A DNA stretch of 64,000 bases from an uncultured Sphaerochaeta sp. (GCF_963667405.1 NZ_OY763408.1:372001-436000), one strand, 5' to 3'; counted from the stretch's first letter, positions 15,272-24,362 are shown. Numbers and translations are program-made. Notes: a model not told the origin generated them from the sequence alone.

Positions 15272-17485
15272 ATGCGGCGCATCCTTCTGCTGCTGTTGCT
15301 GGTTTTGCTTGGTCTCAGCCCACTTTGCGCCACTCCCAAGATTGCGCTGGTCCTCTCAGGCGGAGGGGCAAGAGGTCTTGCCCACATTGCAGTGCTTGAG
15401 GCCCTGGAAGAGCAGGGCTTTCCCATTGACCTGGTGCTCGGCACCAGCATGGGCAGCTTGGTCGGCGGGCTCTACAGTGCGGGATACACCCCCAAGGAGA
15501 TCCGTTCCCTGCTCGAGGATACGGATCTGGTGGGGCTCTTTGCCGAGCCGGTGCTCGATACCAAGCGTAAGCAGGACAATGTGTTTGCCTATACCCACAA
15601 CCAAGCGTTCTCCCTGGGCTTCGGGGATACGGGGATCGGCAATGCTCCAGCTTTCATCGGCGACCAGCGGATACTTGAACTGCTAGGGTATCTGTTCTCC
15701 AGACATCCCGCCCCAGTCGATTTCGATGCGCTTCCCATTCCGTTCCGCTGTGTCTCTGCAGATGCCATGACCAAGGAGAGGATTGTCCATGACAGCGGAT
15801 CCCTGGTGGGTGCCATCAGAAGCAGTATCTCCATCCCCATTGTCTTCACTCCCTATCCCTACAAGGATGGGCGTTTGGTGGTTGATGGCGGGGTGGTGGA
15901 CAACCTGCCCATCGAGCTGGCACGTTCGCTTGGTGCGGACATCGTCATAGCCTGTGATGTGAACGAGATGCAGGTGCAGGAGTATACCAACCTGGAAAGC
16001 CTTTCCGCCATGACTATGCAAACCATCATTCTGGTCACCCAGGATACGGCAAAGAGGCAGCACAGTCAGGCAGACCTGGTCTTTTTCCCCAAGCTTCAGG
16101 AAATCTATGCTCTGGATTTTTCCAAATACGAGGAGATCCTGGCCCTTGGCCGTGAGGCGGTGGAGGAAAAGGCGGCAGAGCTTTCCGAACTGACTGACCG
16201 GATTGCACAAGAGCGTGGACTTGTGGTCCTGGATCCTGACCGGCCAGGCCCGTACAGCTTGCTTCCAAACCCGATGATTCTCCAACTTGAGGTAAGGGAT
16301 ATCTCCCTGAATCCCGGTCATTCGCTCGTGGAAGAGTCGATGTTCTCCCGTTTTCTCGGGCGTCGATTGGACAAGCAGACGGCAACCGAGCTCAACCTGC
16401 GGATGAGGGAGCTGCGCAAGGCTCATGCCTTGGCAACCGTCAGTTATGAAATGGCTGATGATGGGGTGCTTCTGGTCCAGACGAGAGGGTTCGGAACACG
16501 CAGTGCAAACATCAGCATGGGTTTCCAGATGGACGCCGGTTTTTCCAATGCGCTTCCCTCTTCCTCCGCTTGGTACCGTTCGGATGTGTTCCTGGATGCC
16601 TCGCTTGCCCAGATTGGAGACAGTGATTTCACCTTCCTCATCCAGGCAAGTCTCGGGCAGAAGACAGGCTTGGGTGCAGGCCTCAGCCATCCCTTTGCCG
16701 TGAATGCTCTCGGTACGTGGGATGTGCATCTCTCGCTCGCCTATGCAAGCGGGAGTATGTCAACGCACAATGCTTTGGTGGATGCCCAACGCAGTGCACC
16801 GCTGGACCGTGCGTTCCGTGCCACCTTGGGCTTGGATGTGCATATCGGTGAATACACCCATCTCAAGCTTGATGGATGGTATGATCTCATCGGCCTGCAT
16901 GACAGTAGGTACCCAAAGCAGTTTCTTGCGTTTCCCCAACTCGAGCTGAGCCTGCTTTCGACCACGTTGGACAGTCGGTTTTCCTCACATGGCTATCGTT
17001 TGGATGTCCTTGCGAGAAGCGGCTATCTCAAGGAGCCTCTCTATGCATTCAGGCTTGCTTGGGAACAGAAGTTTGCCCTTACCTATGCAGACAGTCTGGG
17101 GTATGATCTGCAGGTTTCCATGCTCCGCGAGCCCTATGCACTGCTTTCCAGTTATGCGGACATGGGCTTCCCGTTCGGTGTTCCCGGATACAGCCCGCTC
17201 TCCTTGCGAAGGGATTTGGCAATGGCGGGAAGCAGCTGGACCCATCGGCTGACCGAGGTATTGGGCTATCCTGCATTCTGCAAGGTGAATGTCCGCCTTG
17301 CCTTGTTTGATGCGTACGATCCCTACCTGGGAGTGGAAGCCTCTTCTGATGAGCTGTTCTCCCCAACCCAATGGGACCTCGGTTTGGGAATCTCGCTTGC
17401 TTTGGATACTCCCCTGGGGGAAGTGCTGGTGAGTCTGGGTACCAGCATTGGGGGAAAGGTGACGTTCCTGGTTGGTGCCTATTGA
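15272..17485 (+). CDS. Patatin-like phospholipase with outer-membrane barrel (type Vd-like)
   Basis: 737 aa. Signal peptide of about 20 residues, then a patatin domain: oxyanion loop SGGGARGLAHIAVLEAL, nucleophile Ser in GTSMG, and catalytic Asp in VVDGGVVDNLP. After about residue 330 there is a short POTRA-like region (LEVRDISLNPGHSLV). From about residue 400 to the end a beta-rich part of alternating polar and aromatic strands looks like a BamA/surface-antigen barrel. This order is that of PlpD-type patatin autotransporters, which act as lipases at or beyond the outer membrane and imply that this spirochaete has one. It lies between fmt and a radical SAM gene, overlapping the latter by one base. 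Confidence 0.88.
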   Translation: MRRILLLLLLVLLGLSPLCATPKIALVLSGGGARGLAHIAVLEALEEQGFPIDLVLGTSMGSLVGGLYSAGYTPKEIRSLLEDTDLVGLFAEPVLDTKRKQDNVFAYTHNQAFSLGFGDTGIGNAPAFIGDQRILELLGYLFSRHPAPVDFDALPIPFRCVSADAMTKERIVHDSGSLVGAIRSSISIPIVFTPYPYKDGRLVVDGGVVDNLPIELARSLGADIVIACDVNEMQVQEYTNLESLSAMTMQTIILVTQDTAKRQHSQADLVFFPKLQEIYALDFSKYEEILALGREAVEEKAAELSELTDRIAQERGLVVLDPDRPGPYSLLPNPMILQLEVRDISLNPGHSLVEESMFSRFLGRRLDKQTATELNLRMRELRKAHALATVSYEMADDGVLLVQTRGFGTRSANISMGFQMDAGFSNALPSSSAWYRSDVFLDASLAQIGDSDFTFLIQASLGQKTGLGAGLSHPFAVNALGTWDVHLSLAYASGSMSTHNALVDAQRSAPLDRAFRATLGLDVHIGEYTHLKLDGWYDLIGLHDSRYPKQFLAFPQLELSLLSTTLDSRFSSHGYRLDVLARSGYLKEPLYAFRLAWEQKFALTYADSLGYDLQVSMLREPYALLSSYADMGFPFGVPGYSPLSLRRDLAMAGSSWTHRLTEVLGYPAFCKVNVRLALFDAYDPYLGVEASSDELFSPTQWDLGLGISLALDTPLGEVLVSLGTSIGGKVTFLVGAY

Positions 17486-18486
17486 TGGAAAGTCCCTATC
17501 GCTCCTATTCCGAGCATTTGCGCCGAACCTACGGCCAGGCTGTCTATCGCATTGGGGTGGATGCACACTTTTCCTGTCCCAACAGGCAAGGCGATGGAAG
17601 TGGTGGTTGTGCCTACTGTGATGGAACCGGCAGCGCATCCACCTATTTGCGTCATCGCGAGAGCAGGTTCAAACATGACAGTGCATTCCAGGATGCAGTT
17701 TCTGCTCATGCACAACGAGAGCCCATGGAGCTCGCTGCTCGCATCGCACTGGTGGAAAAGCAGGTCGCTCGGGGCAAACAATTCATTTCCAACCGATATC
17801 ACTCGCAGTTGTACTCGCTCTACTTTCAGGCATACACCAATACGTATGACAGCATTGGAGCACTCAAGGCTCTCTACGATGCCGGCCTGGAACAGGGGCC
17901 CTTCGTCGAACTGATTGTTTCCACCCGTTCCGACTGCATCGATGATGAGGTGGTCGCTTTGCTGGGCAGCTACCAGAACCGGGTGAAACGGGTCTGGGTT
18001 GAGCTTGGCCTGCAGACTGCAGATGAGCAGACCCTGTCCCTGCTGGAACGTAATGAAGGGGTAAAACACTACATTTCTGCAGTAAATTCGTTACATTCTG
18101 CGGGTATTGGTGTTTGTACTCATGTAATACTCGGTCTTCCGGGAGAAGGGAAGGATGCCTATATGCGGACTGCACAGCTGGTGAACCAGGTGCACAGTGA
18201 GGCAGTGAAAATTCACAACCTCCACGTCTGCGGGGGAACGAGGCTCGATGGGTGGTACCGCCAGGGTGAGGTCAGTGTGGCTTCGATGCGGCGGCATGTG
18301 CAGCAGAGTATTCTTTTTCTCCGCTGTCTCAACCCCTCGATTGTCATTGAGCGGATGATGTGTGAAACTCCCAGTCATCGACTCGTCTCGCCCCGTCACT
18401 TTGCCGACAAGCATCAATTTCTTGAGGCGGTGAGAGCTGAGATGCATGAGAAGGGATATCGACAAGGGGATAACTATGCGTGGTAG
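17485..18486 (+). CDS. TIGR01212-family radical SAM protein
   Basis: 333 aa. The N-terminal motif FSCPNRQGDGSGGCAYC carries the spaced cysteines of this subfamily (YhcC/YtqA group), which differs from the usual CxxxCxxC. HLGI-type radical SAM barrel features follow: QLYSLYFQAYTNTY, WVELGLQT and THVILGLPGEG. The reaction is not established; RNA modification is suggested for homologues. The ATG at 17485 overlaps the patatin stop (TGATG). The VanZ gene starts inside its 3' end. Confidence 0.9.
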   Translation: MESPYRSYSEHLRRTYGQAVYRIGVDAHFSCPNRQGDGSGGCAYCDGTGSASTYLRHRESRFKHDSAFQDAVSAHAQREPMELAARIALVEKQVARGKQFISNRYHSQLYSLYFQAYTNTYDSIGALKALYDAGLEQGPFVELIVSTRSDCIDDEVVALLGSYQNRVKRVWVELGLQTADEQTLSLLERNEGVKHYISAVNSLHSAGIGVCTHVILGLPGEGKDAYMRTAQLVNQVHSEAVKIHNLHVCGGTRLDGWYRQGEVSVASMRRHVQQSILFLRCLNPSIVIERMMCETPSHRLVSPRHFADKHQFLEAVRAEMHEKGYRQGDNYAW

Positions 18487-18988
18487 GATTCCATTGCAAA
18501 TGATCGTTCGGACGGTGGGAATAGCCTTCACGGTGTTGGTGGTGATCCTGGTCCTCTATCTCTCCTTCATTCCAAAGGAAGCATACCCGCGCATTTCCTG
18601 GATTCCTTTTGCAGACAAGGGTGACCATATGGCTGCCTATGCAGCTTTCGGGTTTTTCTTTTTCTTGGCAACCCTGAGGATCCCTGGTTCGGGAAAACAG
18701 CGCAAGGTGCAGGAGAAGCCGCACTCAACACTTCATCTGACCTCCTGGGCGGGTCCTTCCATCATCTACACACTGGTTGCCGGGACACTGCTGGGTCTCA
18801 TGGTTGAACTGATGCAGCCGGCATTCGGTCGTACACGCGAATGGCTGGATTTGGCTGCAGACTTCATGGGTCTGGTGGTAGGCATTGCAGTTGTCCTGCT
18901 CATACTCAAACTGATAGGATCATATTTCACCACGCACCCGTGGTTGTATGATCCCAATTGGAAGGATGAGGTAGATGAAACTCGCTGA
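18476..18988 (+). CDS. VanZ-like membrane protein
   Basis: 170 aa with four predicted transmembrane segments, the VanZ family fold; VanZ itself gives low-level teicoplanin resistance by an unknown mechanism. Family marks are LYLSFIP near the first helix, DKGDHMAAYAAFGF after it, and MQPAFGRTREWLDLAADFMG. I chose the ATG at 18476, six bases after AAGGGG; an in-frame ATG at 18446 lacks a good site. It overlaps the radical SAM gene by 11 bases and the fumarase alpha gene by 14. Its function here is unknown. Confidence 0.85.
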   Translation: MRGRIPLQMIVRTVGIAFTVLVVILVLYLSFIPKEAYPRISWIPFADKGDHMAAYAAFGFFFFLATLRIPGSGKQRKVQEKPHSTLHLTSWAGPSIIYTLVAGTLLGLMVELMQPAFGRTREWLDLAADFMGLVVGIAVVLLILKLIGSYFTTHPWLYDPNWKDEVDETR

Positions 18989-19817
18989 TCGTATTGCCAA
19001 CGAACTTATGCATGCCGTTTCCCACCTGTCAGAGGACGTGCTTGATCGCATCCGCTGGGCACAGAAGACAGAGACCAGTGAAGCAAGCAGGGCCGTCCTT
19101 GATGCCATTGCGAAGAATCTGGAGCTTGCCGATGCCCACTCCCTGCCCATGTGTCAGGATACCGGAATGTTCCTGGTTTTCGTCGATGTGGGCAAAACCT
19201 GCCCGCTCGGTCTTGCCGCCATCGAGAACGCCATTCTTGAAGGGTGTGCCCTTGCGGTGAGCAAGGCATATTACCGCCGTTCGGTGGTGGAGGAGCCGGT
19301 CTACGAGCGAACCAACACCCAAACGAATCTTCCTCCAGTCATTTGGTGGCAGCCGGTGGAGGGCTCCTCGCTGACCATCCATATCCTGCTCAAGGGTTTC
19401 GGCAGTGAGAACTGTTGCCAGGTCCGCATGCTCAATCCGACCTGTGGGGAAGAAGGTGTCATAGAAGCGGTCAAAAGCATCGTCCTGTCTGCCGGAGGAA
19501 AGCCCTGTCCTCCCATCTTCCTGGGAGTGGGTCTCGGTGGGAGCATGGACCGCGCTGCATACCTGAGCAAGCGTGCCCTGCTGCGGCCGGTGGATCAGCA
19601 TCACCAGGATGCGCGCTATGCAGCACTGGAAGAGAAGATTCTTGCGGCGGTGCAGGAGACGGAGATCGGAGGCGGTGGCCTTGGTGGTGTCATCACCGCC
19701 TTGGGCGCAGCGGTTGAGCAGGAACCCACCCATATCGCCGGTCTCCCGTTGGCGGTATCCATAAACTGTTGGGCTGACCGCAAGGCCAAGGTGGTTTGGG
19801 AGGGCGAGGATGCGTGA
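18975..19817 (+). CDS. Class I fumarate hydratase / tartrate dehydratase family, alpha subunit
   Basis: 280 aa, iron-sulfur hydro-lyase alpha chain. It contributes the three cysteines of the 4Fe-4S cluster: PMCQDTGMF, NPTCGEEG and the Cys-containing SINCWADRKA region. GGSMDRAAYLSKRALLR is also typical. With the next gene it forms the two-subunit enzyme that hydrates fumarate to L-malate; split enzymes of this type can also act on tartrate, and sequence alone does not settle it. Fumarate is favoured because no tartrate genes are nearby. It is translated in overlap with VanZ upstream (14 bases) and the beta subunit downstream (8 bases). The enzyme class is oxygen-sensitive, which fits an anaerobe. 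Confidence 0.9.
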   Translation: MKLADRIANELMHAVSHLSEDVLDRIRWAQKTETSEASRAVLDAIAKNLELADAHSLPMCQDTGMFLVFVDVGKTCPLGLAAIENAILEGCALAVSKAYYRRSVVEEPVYERTNTQTNLPPVIWWQPVEGSSLTIHILLKGFGSENCCQVRMLNPTCGEEGVIEAVKSIVLSAGGKPCPPIFLGVGLGGSMDRAAYLSKRALLRPVDQHHQDARYAALEEKILAAVQETEIGGGGLGGVITALGAAVEQEPTHIAGLPLAVSINCWADRKAKVVWEGEDA

Positions 19818-20334
19818 ACTTGTGTTGCCGATTTCTCAACAGGATATCCTTTCCCTCCAACCGTATGAGCAGGTGCTGGTGAGCGGAAAGCTCTATGTGG
19901 GCCGTGACCAGGTGCACAAGCTGCTTGCGTCATTGTTGGAAGAAAACCAGCCGCTACCCATCGGCTTGGAAGGGGCCTGCATCTACTACATGGGGCCATC
20001 ACCTGCGCCGGAAGGGAGGGTGATCGGCTCCTGCGGTCCCACGACCAGTGCACGGATGGATCCGTTTGCTCCGCTTCTGCTCGATCATGGTCTGAAGGTC
20101 ATGATCGGCAAGGGACCTCGGTCGAAACAGGTGGTGGAGGCGATCAAGCGCAACCAGGCCTTGTATCTGCAAGCCTATGGAGGGTGTGGTGCCCTGTACG
20201 CCTCGTGTGTCCGTTCCGCCAGGACCGTGGCGTTTGCTGAACTCGGACCGGAAGCCCTGCTTGAGCTTGAGGTGGAACAGATGCCGGTTGTGGTCGCCAT
20301 TACGGCAACCGGAGCAAGTGTGTTTGACCGATAG
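19810..20334 (+). CDS. Class I fumarate hydratase / tartrate dehydratase family, beta subunit
   Basis: 174 aa, the C-terminal half of class I fumarases as a separate chain. Typical stretches: VLVSGKLYVGRDQVHK, IYYMGPSPAPEGRVIGSCGPTTS (substrate-binding), MIGKGPRS and YGGCGALYA. It overlaps the alpha gene by eight bases, so equal synthesis is expected. The operon seems to end here; a promoter and the FKBP gene follow. Confidence 0.9.
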   Translation: MRELVLPISQQDILSLQPYEQVLVSGKLYVGRDQVHKLLASLLEENQPLPIGLEGACIYYMGPSPAPEGRVIGSCGPTTSARMDPFAPLLLDHGLKVMIGKGPRSKQVVEAIKRNQALYLQAYGGCGALYASCVRSARTVAFAELGPEALLELEVEQMPVVVAITATGASVFDR

Positions 20335-20356
20335 GCAAGGTTCCTGCTCTTTTTAC

Positions 20357-20385
20357 TGGACGTTTCCCCGGAGCTGGGGTACAGT
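20357..20385 (+). promoter_or_regulatory. Candidate promoter upstream of the FKBP gene
   Basis: TGGACG (20357-20362), a 17-base spacer and TACAGT (20380-20385). The FKBP start is 120 bases downstream. Seven bases after the -10 there is an ATG opening a 12-codon frame (20393-20431) that might be a leaderless leader peptide. No other structure of note is seen in this 171-base gap. Confidence 0.4.
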
Positions 20386-20505
20386 TTCCTGTATGCAAGC
20401 CTCTCTTGCACGGACCGTCATCATGGGGTGAATGACGTGTCTGGCAATCTCATGCCGTATTGGCTGGGATAAGGGAGGCAAAAACTCTGCTCGGAAGGAA
20501 ACGCC

Positions 20506-21303
20506 GTGAAGAACCTCTTGCCCGTACGTCTCGCACCCTTTCTTGTTTTGTTGCTTTTTGCAGGTTGCAATCGTCCCGTCCAGGCTACGTTGCCGGAACA
20601 AAAGGTCACAGAGCCTGTAATGAATGCACCTGTTGAGAAGACTGTGGAAATCAGGGATGCCATTGCTGATCTGGAGAAACCCATCTCCCTTGATGATCGG
20701 TTCAGCTATACCTATGGGTATATGCTCTTTACCACCTTGCAGCAACAGGGTTTTGATAATCTCAGTGCATCCTATTTTGCGAAGGGTGCGCTTGATGCAG
20801 GAAAGGATGCTGGTCTTTTCACCCAAGAAGAGATGACGCAGATACTGCATGAAGTGCAGACGAACCTCTTGCAGAAGGCTCAGCAGGAGCGCACCAAGAT
20901 TGCCTCTGAGAATTTGCAGGCTGCAGAGGATTTCCTCTCTTCGAACAGGGAACAGGAAGGGATTTCGGTTACCGACAGTGGCCTGCAATATCGCATCCTC
21001 GTCCAAGGGGAAGGCGAAAAACCCACCGAAGAGAGTATCGTAGAAGTTGATTACCAGATTCTTCTGCTCAACGGACGGGTCATTGACAGTTCCTACGAGC
21101 GAGGCCAGAGTTCCTCGTTCCAGTTGAAAGCGATCATGGTCCCCGGTTTCATCGAAGGGGTGAAGCTGATGGAAACAGGGTCAAAGTACCGATTCTGGAT
21201 TCATCCCAGCCTTGCGTATGGGGAAGAAGGAACCCAGGCGGTCGAACCAAACAGCCTGCTGATAGTCGAAGTGGAGCTGAAAGCCGTCAAAGAGGGGATG
21301 TGA
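20506..21303 (+). CDS. FKBP-type peptidyl-prolyl isomerase, lipoprotein
   Basis: 265 aa. The signal peptide ends in a lipobox LFAGC at about residue 22. Residues 60-150 resemble the helical FKBP N-terminal dimerisation domain of FkpA/Mip (FSYTYGYMLFTTL, QEEMTQIL). Residues 160-262 form the FKBP catalytic domain (VEVDYQILLLNGRVIDSSY, VPGFIEGVKLMETGSKYRFWI, LAYGEEG). It is predicted to be a membrane-anchored periplasmic folding catalyst. The start is GTG, after GGAAGGAAACGCC. The last 17 bases overlap the convergent HAD gene. Confidence 0.92.
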   Translation: MKNLLPVRLAPFLVLLLFAGCNRPVQATLPEQKVTEPVMNAPVEKTVEIRDAIADLEKPISLDDRFSYTYGYMLFTTLQQQGFDNLSASYFAKGALDAGKDAGLFTQEEMTQILHEVQTNLLQKAQQERTKIASENLQAAEDFLSSNREQEGISVTDSGLQYRILVQGEGEKPTEESIVEVDYQILLLNGRVIDSSYERGQSSSFQLKAIMVPGFIEGVKLMETGSKYRFWIHPSLAYGEEGTQAVEPNSLLIVEVELKAVKEGM

Positions 21304-21979
21304 GGAGGTTGAGCAAGTCGTTCACCTGAGAAAGGGTATACGTCGGTTGCACATCCTTCGGCTCACTGGTTCCCGTTCTGATCCATGCCGTATCCAAGCC
21401 GAAGTCAAACCCGCCTTTGATGTCACTCGAGAGGCTGTCTCCGATCATGAGACAGCTTTTTTTGTCTGCAAGCAACTGCTCCTGTTCAAGCATGTACCTG
21501 AAGAAGCGGGTATCGGGTTTCTGCACCCCGAGTTCCTCACTGATGTAGATTCCCTTGAAATAGGAGCCGATGCCTGCTGCCTTGATGCGGCCCCGCTGCA
21601 CCTCAGCAATGCCGTTGGATGCAAGGTAGAGTGCGTACCCTCTTCTCTTGAGCGTCTCAAGGACCTCGATGCTCTCTGCAAAGAGTATTCCCTGATGAGC
21701 GAGATGGGTTTGGTATCTGCTGCTGGACAGCGCACTGTTTCCCTCGATGGCGAGGGCAGAAAAGAAGCGCTCGAAGCGCAGGGTCTTGAGCTGGGCGAGG
21801 CTGATCACTCCCCGTTCGAACTCCTTCCAGCACGTCTCATTGCTCTTTTTGTAGAGGGAGAAGGCATCTTGGTCATCGGGTAGGGAGAGTTCCTGGGCCA
21901 TCAGGGTGAAGGCCTGTTGCTCGGCACGGTCGAAATCGAACAGAGTTCCGTCTGCATCGAAGAAAAGATGGCGGTACAT
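21287..21979 (-). CDS. YjjG-family noncanonical pyrimidine nucleotidase (HAD hydrolase)
   Basis: 230 aa. HAD superfamily with motif I DADGTLFDFD at residues 9-18 and the later Lys and GDSLSSDIKGG motif. The YjjG/YfnB type is shown by FDFDRAEQQAF, FGLDTAWI and the alpha-helical cap. Such enzymes dephosphorylate nucleoside monophosphates, including damaged pyrimidines, as house-cleaning. The start codon follows AAAGGATAGCC. It is divergent from the DUF308 gene and overlaps the FKBP gene at its 3' end. Confidence 0.88.
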   Translation of the reverse strand: MYRHLFFDADGTLFDFDRAEQQAFTLMAQELSLPDDQDAFSLYKKSNETCWKEFERGVISLAQLKTLRFERFFSALAIEGNSALSSSRYQTHLAHQGILFAESIEVLETLKRRGYALYLASNGIAEVQRGRIKAAGIGSYFKGIYISEELGVQKPDTRFFRYMLEQEQLLADKKSCLMIGDSLSSDIKGGFDFGLDTAWIRTGTSEPKDVQPTYTLSQVNDLLNLLTSPL

Positions 21980-22068
21980 GGTTGGCTATCCTTTACTTGT
22001 GTGTTTGTTGTCTGTACCATAAAGAAAAAAGCTGTGGTTGTACAAGACCGGCTTTCAAGGAGCTTCCC

Positions 22069-22677
22069 ATGCAGGACACGTTTTTCAAGCGGCATCTGAT
22101 GCTGGCGACGATATTCGGCTCGTTTCTCGTGGTGCTTGGCATCTATCTGATGTTCCAACAAGAGTCGTTCGTACGGATCTTCATCTCCATCCTGGGGTTG
22201 TTCCTGGTAGGATCTGGTGTGGCCAGCCTCTTTGCCCTACGCTCCTACTCCCTTGGTCGTCGGACGAAGACTGCAACGCTCGTCCAAGCCATTCTCAGCA
22301 TCGTGCTTGGTCTGGTCGCTGTCATAGTCCCCCTTTCCGCAGCAAATGTGAGCTGGACGCTGATGCTCTCCCTCATTGCCATCGAATTGATCTTCTCTGC
22401 CTTGATCTCCTTTCTCGATGCCATTTTGCTCCGCAAGAGTGAGCTTCCTGTTTCTGCACTGCTGGGCGAAGGGGTCTTCTCCTTGGTGGTGGCGGTTCTG
22501 TTGTTCGTATTTCCCCAACAGATCGGCAGCATGCTGCTCAAGCTCTTTGGCGTGGTGATCATAGCCATGGGCCTCGGGATGGTCTTGTGGTCGGTGAGGA
22601 TACGAAAGATCAACCGTCAGTTTTCACAGACGGTGATCGAGGCTGAGGCCGTGGTGGTTGACGAGAGCGGGAACTAG
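22069..22677 (+). CDS. HdeD/DUF308-family membrane protein
   Basis: 202 aa, six predicted transmembrane helices arranged as repeated pairs, the layout of the HdeD/DUF308 family (HdeD is linked to acid resistance in E. coli). The start ATG follows AAGGAG by six bases. The C-terminal tail, RIRKINRQFSQTVIEAEAVV, is cytoplasmic-looking. The gene is single, divergent from the nucleotidase gene, and ends with a four-base overlap with the lipoprotein gene on the other strand. No specific function can be assigned. Confidence 0.8.
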   Translation: MQDTFFKRHLMLATIFGSFLVVLGIYLMFQQESFVRIFISILGLFLVGSGVASLFALRSYSLGRRTKTATLVQAILSIVLGLVAVIVPLSAANVSWTLMLSLIAIELIFSALISFLDAILLRKSELPVSALLGEGVFSLVVAVLLFVFPQQIGSMLLKLFGVVIIAMGLGMVLWSVRIRKINRQFSQTVIEAEAVVVDESGN

Positions 22678-24347
22678 GGCACGAGAAAACTTGCAACCAG
22701 TCCGTAGCGCGCAATGCCCTGCTCATCGGGTACCGATTCCCCACCGATGGTGAGCATCGTCGAGGTGAGCGGCAGGAGCTTTCTGCTGAAGAGGTAGTCT
22801 ACCCGTTCTTTCAGATCCCCCTTGAACAGGGTGTTTCCTGCATCAGTTGCACTGGAAAAGTGTGTTGCCCGGTAGACATCATAGAACTGGTCTTCCTCGA
22901 GTTGGGCAGTCAGGGGCCACAAGTAATCAATCTGGCGATAGGTTACCGGACTGAAGGTGTTCCAATCCTGATGGGAAGGCTCATAGAGGCTTGCTCCGAT
23001 GATCGTCGGTTCGGTGACAGGACCTTTGGCGGTGATGGCTTTCAATGTTGCCAGACGCTTAGGCGAAATCTGTTTCTGGATGGTCTGCCAGTCGCCCTTG
23101 GCTTGGAATGCCGCGAGCACCTCGTACTCAGGAAGATTGGCGACCGAGACTCTCACCGTCTTCTTCTCACTGAACTGGACGCTTGCCCCATATTCGTCAG
23201 TCTTGACGATCGGAAGCCTGCTGATGATGGCTCCTCCCCGGACCAGGATGGCATGCTGGCCCATCTCCCGAACAAGATCGATGACATTCTGCATATGGCC
23301 GGTTGCCACGATGATCGGATAGCTGAGGTCGCTGATGCTGGCATTCACTTCCCTGACCATCTCCTGGGAATCCCACATCTGGTCATCGAGGGTGAGCAAC
23401 ATGATATCCAGTTGCGCATTCTCATCAAGAAGGATGGTCTCTTTGTCTGTTGTGTAGAGCCTGGGATAGGTCAGCTCGGAAAGGGGAGGGATTTGCTGAT
23501 GGAGGGCAAGTTGGAGAAGCTTTTGTTCTTCTTCCTGCCTGGCGAGGCGCTCCTGCTCAAGGGCAAGCTGATGAAGGCGTTCCGCTTCTTCCTGTTCCGC
23601 TTTTTGCACCTGCTCGGCACGTTGTTGCTCAAGTTTCACTTTCTCTTCAAGGGTGAGTGTCTTCTCCTCAAGCTGTGCTTTGAGCAGGGAGTTGTCGGTC
23701 TGAAGGCTTCGGATGGTTGCGCCCAACTGCTCAATCTTCTGTTCGTGTGCAGCAATCAGGGCGGAGAGCTCGTTCTGGTGGTCGGCCTGTGCTTGGGTAA
23801 GCGCCATCTGCAGGTGTTCGTTGATCAGCTGTTGTTCCGAAAGCAAGGTCTCCAGTTCTCCTTTCTGGTAGGAGAGCTGCTCAAAGGAACGAACCAGTTC
23901 CTCATGGCGGGACTCAATGCTTGTCAACTCGGTGGAAAGACCCTCGGCGGTGAGTTCCTTGGTGGAAAGTGTGGTACTTGTCCTGTCAAGCTGGGCTTTC
24001 AGCTGCGCCAGTTGGGTTTGCAGCTCCTGCTTCTCTTGCGTGAGGGAGTCAATGGCCGCTCGTGCTTCCGCCTCGGCGTTGGTAAGCTGCTCCCACGCCT
24101 CCTGTTGCTTGCGTTGCTCCTCAGCGAGCTTCTGTTCCAGCAGCAGCTGCTGCGCTTCCTCTTCCTGCTTCGCAAGTGCTTCCTGTTTCTGTGCCTCAAG
24201 CACTGAGTACTTGGTGACCAAGGGAGCCTCTTGCCCTGCACGAAGGGTCAATCGGGTCTTGCCCTCTTTGGCTGTATAGGACTGACACCCTGTGACAAGG
24301 ATGACCAGTATGATGAGGATCAGAAGCAGGGAGCGACGTGTATTCAT
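22674..24347 (-). CDS. Coiled-coil lipoprotein with a degenerate endonuclease/exonuclease/phosphatase-like domain
   Basis: 557 aa. Lipoprotein signal peptide with lipobox LVTGC at residue 21. A long Glu/Gln/Leu-rich coiled coil runs from about residue 45 to 285. The last 270 residues look like the C-terminal half of an EEP (DNase I-like) domain: IIGASLYEPSHQDWN where active members have GDFN, then ITYRQIDYLWP-like and ERVDYLFSRKLL stretches matching the family's RIDYI strand. The key Asp-Asn of GDFN and the final catalytic His are absent, so I infer a non-catalytic, perhaps ligand-binding, periplasmic protein. It heads a small minus-strand group with the zinc-ribbon and HIT genes upstream. 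Family membership is my reading, not verified. Confidence 0.65.
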   Translation of the reverse strand: MNTRRSLLLILIILVILVTGCQSYTAKEGKTRLTLRAGQEAPLVTKYSVLEAQKQEALAKQEEEAQQLLLEQKLAEEQRKQQEAWEQLTNAEAEARAAIDSLTQEKQELQTQLAQLKAQLDRTSTTLSTKELTAEGLSTELTSIESRHEELVRSFEQLSYQKGELETLLSEQQLINEHLQMALTQAQADHQNELSALIAAHEQKIEQLGATIRSLQTDNSLLKAQLEEKTLTLEEKVKLEQQRAEQVQKAEQEEAERLHQLALEQERLARQEEEQKLLQLALHQQIPPLSELTYPRLYTTDKETILLDENAQLDIMLLTLDDQMWDSQEMVREVNASISDLSYPIIVATGHMQNVIDLVREMGQHAILVRGGAIISRLPIVKTDEYGASVQFSEKKTVRVSVANLPEYEVLAAFQAKGDWQTIQKQISPKRLATLKAITAKGPVTEPTIIGASLYEPSHQDWNTFSPVTYRQIDYLWPLTAQLEEDQFYDVYRATHFSSATDAGNTLFKGDLKERVDYLFSRKLLPLTSTMLTIGGESVPDEQGIARYGLVASFLVP

Positions 24348-24362
24348 GATGGTTCCTATTCC

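Noticed and set aside
22860..24206. Long plus-strand frame of 448 codons opposite the coiled-coil lipoprotein gene
   Set aside because: It is a mirror of the Glu/Gln/Leu-rich coding strand, has no family motif, and the minus-strand gene has a signal peptide, ribosome-binding site and domains.
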